Assembly: GCA_910585165.1 (NCBI GenBank)
Contig: CAJUBX010000006.1
Location: 1 to 47,177 of the forward strand
Direction of reading: 5' to 3'
Length of the DNA: 47,177 nucleotides
From: an uncultured Oscillibacter sp.
GTDB taxonomy: Bacteria; Bacillota; Clostridia; Oscillospirales; Oscillospiraceae
Position 1 is the stretch's first letter. Each line of letters opens with the position of its first letter. This document shows, in pieces, positions 41,151 through 47,177 of this stretch. The notes beneath the pieces were generated by a model. The model was not told where the DNA came from. It made no database searches and saw only the letters and a program-made list of their open reading frames with translations. The translations under genes were made by a program, and so were the position numbers.

Positions 41151-41843
41151 TCACAGCTCCCGGACCGTCACCACCCCGGCGGTGGCGCTGATCTCCTGCT
41201 GGAGGCGTTCCGTGTCCAGCCCCTTGTGCAGCCGCAGTGTGAAAATTGCGCAGGCGTTGTGCTTTTCGTTGGAGTGGGCGTGGATGATGCCCATATTGAG
41301 GATTTTCAGCCCGTGCTCCCGGAACTCCTGGAGCAGAACGTCCATGGTCCGGTTGTCGCTGTACTCCACGTAGAGGTTGACCTCCGGGGCGTTTTTGAGC
41401 ATCCGGTACTCCACCCGGGAGAAAAACAGCTCCGCCACCAGGATGAGGATCGTGGCGAAGAGCCCCCCCTCGTAGAAGCCGCCGCCCAGGGTCAGTCCGA
41501 TGATGGCCGCCGCCCAGAGCCCCGCCGCCGTGGTCAGGCCCTTCACCCGCTGGCGGCGGGTGACGATGATGGTGCCCGCGCCGATGAAGCCGATGCCCGC
41601 CACCACCTGGGCTCCCAGGCGGGCCATGTCGGTGTACTGCCCCAGGACCAGGTACAGGTATTGGCTGGTCAGCGTGGTCATGGCCGCCCCCAGGCAGATC
41701 AGGATATGGGTGCGGAAGCCCGCCGGGCGGCGCTTGTACTCCCGCTCGATGCCGATGACTCCGCCGCAGACCACCGCCAGGGTCATCCGCAGGGCCACGG
41801 ACCAGATGGTTACGTCCCGCAGGCCGTCAAACAGAGATAACAT
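41151..41843 (-). CDS. MgtC/SapB family membrane protein 1
   Basis: A 230-residue protein. The N-terminal MgtC domain has CGGVIGIEREYKRRPAG near 26-42, GAAMTTL, and GIGFIGAGTI with VKGLTTAAGLWAAA; about four helices. The C-terminal ~90 residues form a soluble ACT-like domain. MgtC proteins act in magnesium limitation and membrane ATP synthase control in pathogens; in gut Firmicutes the role is open. It lies 22 bases after its paralogue. Confidence 0.93.
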   Translation of the reverse strand: MLSLFDGLRDVTIWSVALRMTLAVVCGGVIGIEREYKRRPAGFRTHILICLGAAMTTLTSQYLYLVLGQYTDMARLGAQVVAGIGFIGAGTIIVTRRQRVKGLTTAAGLWAAAIIGLTLGGGFYEGGLFATILILVAELFFSRVEYRMLKNAPEVNLYVEYSDNRTMDVLLQEFREHGLKILNMGIIHAHSNEKHNACAIFTLRLHKGLDTERLQQEISATAGVVTVREL

Positions 41844-41864
41844 ATCGCTCTCCTCCTTCCGCGC

Positions 41865-42590
41865 TCAGGTGTCCTTGACGACATAGACCGTCTCCAGCTC
41901 CGAGATGGCGGCCAGAATCTTGGCGTGGGTCCCCCGCTGGTTCATCCGCAGGGAGAAGATGGCGTTGGGGTGCTGGGACTGGGTCTGCTTGCCGTGGTCC
42001 ACCTCCACCTCGTAGATGGTCACGTCCTGGGCCTTGATGCGGCCGATGATCTCCGCCACGCTGTCCAGGGACTGGAACTCCACATAGATGTTCATATTCC
42101 GGGCGTTTTCCACCACGAACAGCTCCACCGCCGGCAGCAGGTGGACCACCAGGAAAATCAGCAGGAAGGCCAGACCCACGCACTCGTAGAACCCCGCTCC
42201 CACCGCCAGGCCCATGCAGGCCGAGGCCCAGAGGCCCGCCGCCGTGGTCAGGCCCTTCACCTTCTGCTGGCCCGTCACCAGAATGGTGCCCGCGCCCAAA
42301 AAGCCGATGCCGTTGATGACCTGGGCGCCGAAGCGGCTTACGTCGGTGCGGATGCCGATTTCCGCGGCCCGCGCCGCCCAGGCGTGGTTCAGCATGTAGG
42401 ACTCGTACTGGCTCAAAAGCATGGTCAGCGCCGCCGCCATGCACACCAGCATATAGGTCCGAAAGCCCGCCGGGCGGTGCTTCCTGGCCCGCTCCAATCC
42501 GATCATGCCGCCGCAGAACATGGCCAGGGTCAGCCGCAGCAGCACGGAGGCCGTGTTGACCTCCCGCAGGAAATCCAATTCGTGTAACAC
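41865..42590 (-). CDS. MgtC/SapB family membrane protein 2
   Basis: A 241-residue paralogue of the preceding gene with the same motifs (CGGMIGLERARKHRPAG, GIGFLGAGTI, VKGLTTAAGLWAS), plus an insertion before the second half (YESYMLNHAWAARAAEIG). The pair is transcribed from the promoter at 42736-42764, so this is the first gene. Tandem copies may form a heteromer. Start behind GGAGCGAGT-like sequence is weak, set by homology. Confidence 0.93.
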   Translation of the reverse strand: MLHELDFLREVNTASVLLRLTLAMFCGGMIGLERARKHRPAGFRTYMLVCMAAALTMLLSQYESYMLNHAWAARAAEIGIRTDVSRFGAQVINGIGFLGAGTILVTGQQKVKGLTTAAGLWASACMGLAVGAGFYECVGLAFLLIFLVVHLLPAVELFVVENARNMNIYVEFQSLDSVAEIIGRIKAQDVTIYEVEVDHGKQTQSQHPNAIFSLRMNQRGTHAKILAAISELETVYVVKDT

Positions 42591-42689
42591 GCCGACTCGC
42601 TCCTCTCTCGATATCTGCCCGCCGGGCGAAAGAAAAGGGAAGGAGCGGCGGAAACCGCTTCTTCCATCGCCTGTTCAAAAAATCCGGCG

Positions 42690-42701
42690 GCAAACGTTTG
42701 C
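42690..42701. promoter_or_regulatory. LacI-type palindrome GCAAACGTTTGC in mgtC leader
   Basis: Perfect 12-base palindrome, 35 bases downstream of the promoter -10. Imperfect copy GCAAACGTTG at 42869-42878, and CAAACGTTTG before pyk at 10010-10019. Confidence 0.6.
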
Positions 42702-42735
42702 GCTGCGGGACTCCCCCGCCGCCGGATTGAGGTAT

Positions 42736-42764
42736 ATTATAAACAGCCCTCTTGGATTTGTCAA
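42736..42764 (-). promoter_or_regulatory. Promoter of the mgtC pair
   Basis: Minus strand TTGACA, 17-base spacer, TATAAT: consensus. The leader is about 140 bases long. Confidence 0.92.
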
Positions 42765-42888
42765 CGTTTTCTGACACAAAAGGCGGCTTTTCAGCGGGTT
42801 TGCCAAATAAAAACCCGGCCTTTTGGCATTTTGCCGGAGGGAAAACGGGACTTTTTCTCCATCTCTGCGCAAACGTTGTCCTTCCGGG

Positions 42889-43278
42889 CTACCGGATTAC
42901 GGCAAAGTACAGCCACAATCCGAAGGGAATGACAATCTGCAGGGCCAGGATGGCGGGCACGCCGAACCGGAACGCCTTGTGGAGGGTCTTGTGGCGGAAG
43001 GCCTTCATGCCGAGCAGGGCCCCGATGCTGCCCCCGGCGGCGGCCAGGAGGAGCAGGTTTTTCTCCGGGATGCGCCGGACGGATTCCTTTTTCTCCTTCC
43101 GTTTTGCCTTCCACTTGTCCAGGCCGAAGGCAAAAAAGGTGATGAGGTTGATGAGCGCCAGCCAGCAGAAAAGAAGCCCCCAGGGCGAGCCGATGAGGGC
43201 GAAAAGGAAGCCGTTGTGCGCCTCCGGCAGAAAAAGCGCCTTTTCCCGGGACACGGCGGAGAGAAGGGCAATGTTCAT
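42889..43278 (-). CDS. DUF1294 membrane protein
   Basis: A 129-residue protein matching the DUF1294 domain: NLITFFAFGLDKWKAKR, RRIPEKNLLLLAAAGGSIGALLGMKAFRHKT and a final hydrophobic helix. About three membrane segments. Function unknown. ATG 43278 follows GAGGTG; a GTG three codons earlier is possible but too close to that site. Confidence 0.9.
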   Translation of the reverse strand: MNIALLSAVSREKALFLPEAHNGFLFALIGSPWGLLFCWLALINLITFFAFGLDKWKAKRKEKKESVRRIPEKNLLLLAAAGGSIGALLGMKAFRHKTLHKAFRFGVPAILALQIVIPFGLWLYFAVIR

Positions 43279-43333
43279 CCTATACACCTCATTCCGATCT
43301 TGCGGAGGCGGGGCTTTGCCCCCGCCTGTCTCT

Positions 43334-43368
43334 CAAAAAAACGGACCGGCTGGTCTCCCAGCCGGTCC
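43334..43368 (-). terminator. Terminator of psuK-psuG
   Basis: GGACCGGCTGG / CCAGCCGGTCC with loop tctc; seven T follow on the minus strand. Confidence 0.9.
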
Positions 43369-43383
43369 ATTTTAGCACAGGTT

Positions 43384-44313
<930 letters not shown>

Positions 44314-44362
44314 AATCATGACCTCCAAAAATATATGAATGAAATGCAGGATAAGCGGTTTG

Positions 44363-45445
44363 TCAGGCGGGGCCCAGGCGCTCTTGAAGGGCCTCCTCGC
44401 TCAGGGCGGGATTGATGGTCTCGGCGCTCTCCATGGCAATGGAGGAGGCGGCCAGGCCCGCCCTGGCGGTATCGGCCAGGTCCGTGCCCCGGAGATAGGC
44501 CCAGGCGATGGCGGCCATGAAAGCGTCGCCGCAGCCCGTGGCGTTGACCATTCTCCCCGGGAGGCAGGGCAGGTGCGCCCGCCCGGTCTGATCCGCCGCG
44601 AAGACTCCGTCCGCCCCCAGGGAGATGAACACCCGGTGCAGCCCCGTCTCCAGAAGGGCCTCCGCCGCCCTTCCCAGGCTCTCCTCGTCCGTGATGGGCA
44701 CGCCGGAGAGGAGCTCCGCCTCCAGGCGGTTGGGCTTTAAGGTGTGGAGCTTCCCCAGGACGGGCCTGAGCTTCACCGCCTTGGCGGTGGAGACCGGGTC
44801 GGCAAAGAGGGGCGCGGCGCAGTTTTCCGCCAGCCACGCGATGCTCTCCTCCGGGATGTTGGTGTCCACCACCACCACCTGGCTGGCGTCCAGGAGCTTG
44901 CGCCGCTGGGCCAGGGCCTGGGGGGTCAGGTGCCCGTATATCTCCATATCGCTGACCGCCAGGGCCATGTCCCCCCGCTCGTCGTTGATAAAGAGATAGG
45001 TGGAGGTCCGCCCGCCGGGGATGACGGGGGACTGGGAGATGTCGATGCCCAGCTCCCCGCAGCTGGCGGCCAGCTTCTGGGCGTTCAGGTCGTCCCCGAA
45101 GGCCGTCAGCAGCCGCACGTCCAGGCCCAGCAGGGCCATGTTGTGGGCGATGTTCCGCCCCACGCCCCCCAGGGAGGAGCTGACCGCGCCGGGGTTGGAG
45201 TCCCGGGCCACCAGGGCCGCCTCCGGCTTTCCGCCAATGTCCACGTTCACGCCTCCCACCACCGTGACGTAGGGGGCGGTCTGGACGATGTAGCCCTTCC
45301 CGGTGATATAGCCTTTCTTCATCAGGTTGGAGATATGCACGGCGACGGAGGAGCGGGTGATCCCCGCCTTGTCCGCCAGCTCCTTCTGGGAGATGAGGGG
45401 ATTTTCCTCAATCCAGTTCAAAAGCTGCCGCTCCCGTTTGGTCAT
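44363..45445 (-). CDS. psuK: Pseudouridine kinase with N-terminal HTH domain (PfkB family)
   Basis: A 360-residue protein. Residues 1-60 are a winged HTH (NPLISQKELADKAGITRSSV), and residues 65-360 a ribokinase-type kinase (VVGGVNVDIGGKP, SLGGVGRNIAHNMA, and the DTGxGD-type motif NATGCGDAFMAAI with catalytic Asp). The HTH-kinase fusion suggests that it both phosphorylates pseudouridine and controls its own operon. No transporter gene is adjacent. ATG 45445 follows CGGAGGTGG. Confidence 0.9.
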   Translation of the reverse strand: MTKRERQLLNWIEENPLISQKELADKAGITRSSVAVHISNLMKKGYITGKGYIVQTAPYVTVVGGVNVDIGGKPEAALVARDSNPGAVSSSLGGVGRNIAHNMALLGLDVRLLTAFGDDLNAQKLAASCGELGIDISQSPVIPGGRTSTYLFINDERGDMALAVSDMEIYGHLTPQALAQRRKLLDASQVVVVDTNIPEESIAWLAENCAAPLFADPVSTAKAVKLRPVLGKLHTLKPNRLEAELLSGVPITDEESLGRAAEALLETGLHRVFISLGADGVFAADQTGRAHLPCLPGRMVNATGCGDAFMAAIAWAYLRGTDLADTARAGLAASSIAMESAETINPALSEEALQERLGPA

Positions 45446-45457
45446 GGTCCACCTCCG

Positions 45458-45495
45458 AATAAGCAAATATTTATTTCTTTAATCTAATGCTTATT
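45458..45495. promoter_or_regulatory. Inverted repeat overlapping the psuK -10 box
   Basis: AATAAGCA (45458-45465) and TGCTTATT (45488-45495), centres 30 bases apart; the second arm overlaps the -10. Candidate operator for the HTH domain of PsuK. Confidence 0.55.
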
Positions 45496-45520
45496 ATAGC
45501 TGGTTTTTTCCATTTGTCAA
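45493..45520 (-). promoter_or_regulatory. Promoter of psuK-psuG
   Basis: Minus strand TTGACA, 16-base spacer, TATAAT. Confidence 0.85.
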
Positions 45521-45592
45521 GGGGGAGGGATAGAGAAATTTTGAAAAATTTTTCAAGCGAAAAAGGGAAGGGGAGGCCTTGGCCTGCCCCGA

Positions 45593-45650
45593 AGGCTGTC
45601 GAGAAAGCCCAGCACAGGCGGCAGCCAGAGCCGGGCTATCTCGACAGCCT
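45593..45650. repeat. Compound hairpin with AGGCTGTCGAGA arms
   Basis: Outer 12-base arms AGGCTGTCGAGA / TCTCGACAGCCT and inner AGCCC / GGGCT. Together with the adjacent terminator it fills the 215-base gap before the disrupted genes. Confidence 0.7.
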
Positions 45651-45651
45651 G

Positions 45652-45683
45652 AAACCACCAGCACTGCTGGTGGTTTTCTTTTT
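45652..45683 (+). terminator. Intrinsic terminator at the element border
   Basis: ACCACCAGCA / TGCTGGTGGT stem followed by TTTTCTTTTT on the plus strand. No plus-strand gene precedes it within 1 kb. Confidence 0.7.
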
Positions 45684-45735
45684 ACAAAAAAAGCCGCCGA
45701 CCTTTTCAGGGAAGCGGCCTTGGCAGGACATGATT

Positions 45736-46414
45736 TTATTGGAATTGCATCCCGCCCTCGTCCGGGGCGCCAAGGTCCAGTTCCTTTTGATTGGAGCGCT
45801 CCACACGCTCGTCCAAGTCCGGGACGCCCTCCTCGATCTGGCGGGCGGCGTCCTCCAGCAGCTTCCGGCGCTCATTGGTGAGGGGATAGGGACTCTCCAA
45901 AGTCTCATGGATGCTGCGGTAGATCTCCGTCAGCTGCTCCGGTTGAAAAAGGGCGTTTTTAGGGAGGCGGCCGGAGCGGACGGTGAAGTCCCGCTTGGCG
46001 GCGTCATAGCTTTTCGCCCTGTCTCCAGGGTCGTAGTAGCGAGGCCCGGTCATGCACCCACTCCCAAGTGATGAACTGGGCTCCGTACTCGGTCAGTTGT
46101 CCGGCGAGGACGGTGCCGTTGAACTCTGCCAGGAGCTTGTAGCCCTCTCCTAGTCCATCCGCTGTCAGGGGAAGGGCCTGGTCCAGAAGATTCATGTACT
46201 CTCGCGTTGTGGAGGCAATGCCCCGGACCTGGTCCAGGGCTTTCTCTCTGCCGATGGTGTCATCCTCGAAATAACGGAAATTGCCAGTGTCGCAGACCTG
46301 GTAGAGCGGTCTGCCGTCCAAATCGATTTGGAGTGTGCAATCATCTTTGAACTCGGCTCCGTACTCCGCCGACAGGAGCTGTGCCCGCACTTCCTCCAAG
46401 TATTTTGTTCTCAT
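45736..46414 (-). pseudogene. Frame-disrupted mobile-element protein (DUF6329-like)
   Basis: Two overlapping frames encode consecutive parts of one protein. Frame 1 (46414 to 46004) starts MRTKYLEEVRAQLLSAEYGA and runs to ITWEWVHDR; frame 2 (about 46053 to 45736) continues with RYYDPGDRAKSYDAAKRDF and ends with QIEEGVPDLDERV. In complete relatives known from conjugative elements of gut Firmicutes these parts form one chain, so the break near 46040-46050 is a frameshift. Function unknown. It may be real decay or a sequencing error. Confidence 0.7.
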
Positions 46415-46486
46415 TTCCAGCCTCATATCAGCTTCTAGCACCTTCTTTCATCTCAAATTGTCCAAGGTGCCCTTTTTGAGCTACGC

Positions 46487-47177
46487 TCACATGGTCTGCT
46501 GGGGGTATGAAAAAGGAGCTGGTTCCTGTTCGGAATCCGGCTCCTGGTGAGTAATGGGCGCATCCGTTTGCTCTGTAGTGGACATCCACTTTTCCGTGAC
46601 CTGTCTTGCCGCTAGGATGCCCTCCTGGTTCAGCATCCTTTGCCAAGCCCTCTGGCTGGGACTCCAGCGGAAGCCGGAGTGCTTCAGTTCCGAGCGAGTA
46701 GCTTCGTCAGGCTTTTCGGCGAAGAGAAGCTGGACGTGGTTCTCCTCCTGGTTTATGACAACCTCTCCGCCAGAGAAGCCCAGCCCTCCGGGGCGAGGCA
46801 CTCCGCAGTGCTTCCAGCTCCGCGATACGGGCCCTGGTTTGACGGATAACAGCGCGATTGTTGGTGAGTTCGAACGTTCTGAAGGGTTTTCGGCTTGCCT
46901 GGGGGCTTCTGGCCATTACCGCTTCGCGCTTCTCAATCTCTTCCGGTGTCAGGGAGGGGCACCCGTCCAGGGTTCCGTGGTTACGGTAGAAGGCGTTCAC
47001 CGCTTTCATCATCTCCTGCCTCTGTTCAAGAACTACGAGCTTTTGCTGGAGCTTCTCTATGGCATTATCGTCATCGCTGCTGACGCCGCCCATTCCGGTC
47101 CCGCGGATCTTATCAAGGATCGGGTGCGTCTGGTATGCGGAACGACCAGTATGTACACCGAACTGAACGGCCTGATC
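46487..47177 (-). pseudogene. Frame-disrupted, partial mobile-element protein
   Basis: Runs off the right end of the window. Frame 1 (47177 to about 46790) has KIRGTGMGGVSSDDDNAIE, KAVNAFYRNHGTLDGCP, RKPFRTFELTNNRAVIR and ends RIAELEAL; frame 2 (about 46800 to 46487) continues with FSGGEVVINQEENHVQLLF and SELKHSGFRWSPSQRAWQRM. These follow one another in intact relatives in large conjugative elements (DUF3560-type setting), so a shift occurs near 46790-46800. No nuclease or enzyme motif is visible in this part. Confidence 0.7.

Noticed and set aside
39119..41191. 690-codon plus-strand frame across the symporter
   Set aside because: Antisense shadow of symporter and riboswitch, no motif.

Overview
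The window looks like a chromosomal segment of a high-GC, low-GC-lineage-type (Firmicute) gut anaerobe, most plausibly an Oscillospiraceae relative (Flavonifractor/Oscillibacter/Lawsonibacter-like). This is inferred from strong AGGAGG ribosome sites, an rplU-prp-rpmA cluster whose L27 carries the Firmicute LQFFA pre-sequence, many XRE and ECF regulators, a tandem glycine riboswitch and mobile elements typical of gut Clostridia. No rRNA, tRNA or CRISPR array was seen, so the placement is not proven.

Layout. 1-1716: small mobile-element-like genes around an ADP-ribosylglycohydrolase. 1863-8230: aldose epimerase, an ECF sigma factor with a translationally coupled membrane partner, and the proB-proA-proC proline operon. 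8416-13748: TepA/ClpP-like protease, a membrane protein/XRE pair, pyruvate kinase, recR, a second XRE regulator facing a small gene across a well-formed promoter with two operators, and rpe. 13825-17801: a possible structured RNA, a thioredoxin system whose reductase lacks the usual NADPH motifs, birA and a split chromate transporter. 18014-20114: a type II restriction-modification pair (Dam-like methylase plus PD-(D/E)xK nuclease). 20189-25400: obgE, rpmA, prp, rplU, hslO, a methyltransferase and a YerC-type regulator. 25563-26743: a DUF3298-like protein and an XRE regulator with palindromic operators.

26820-39230 is an inserted AT-richer integrative mobilizable element. Its backbone resembles Tn4451: TnpV at the left, and MobC, relaxase, a TnpW-like protein and a large serine recombinase at the right. 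Its cargo is a tightly coupled operon: small HTH protein, nuclease-methylase fusion (type IIG-like), second Eco57I-type methylase, DUF262 protein and HEPN ribonuclease-like protein, followed by a TIGR02391-type HEPN-like gene. This composite defence cassette is the most interesting object in the window. The element lies between two convergent host genes, each of which ends in a copy of the same hairpin repeat.

39308-45445 is host chromosome: a sodium:amino-acid symporter under a tandem glycine riboswitch, two MgtC/SapB paralogues, a DUF1294 protein, and psuK-psuG for pseudouridine catabolism. 45736-47177 (right edge) holds two frame-disrupted genes of the kind carried by large conjugative elements, probably a decaying element.
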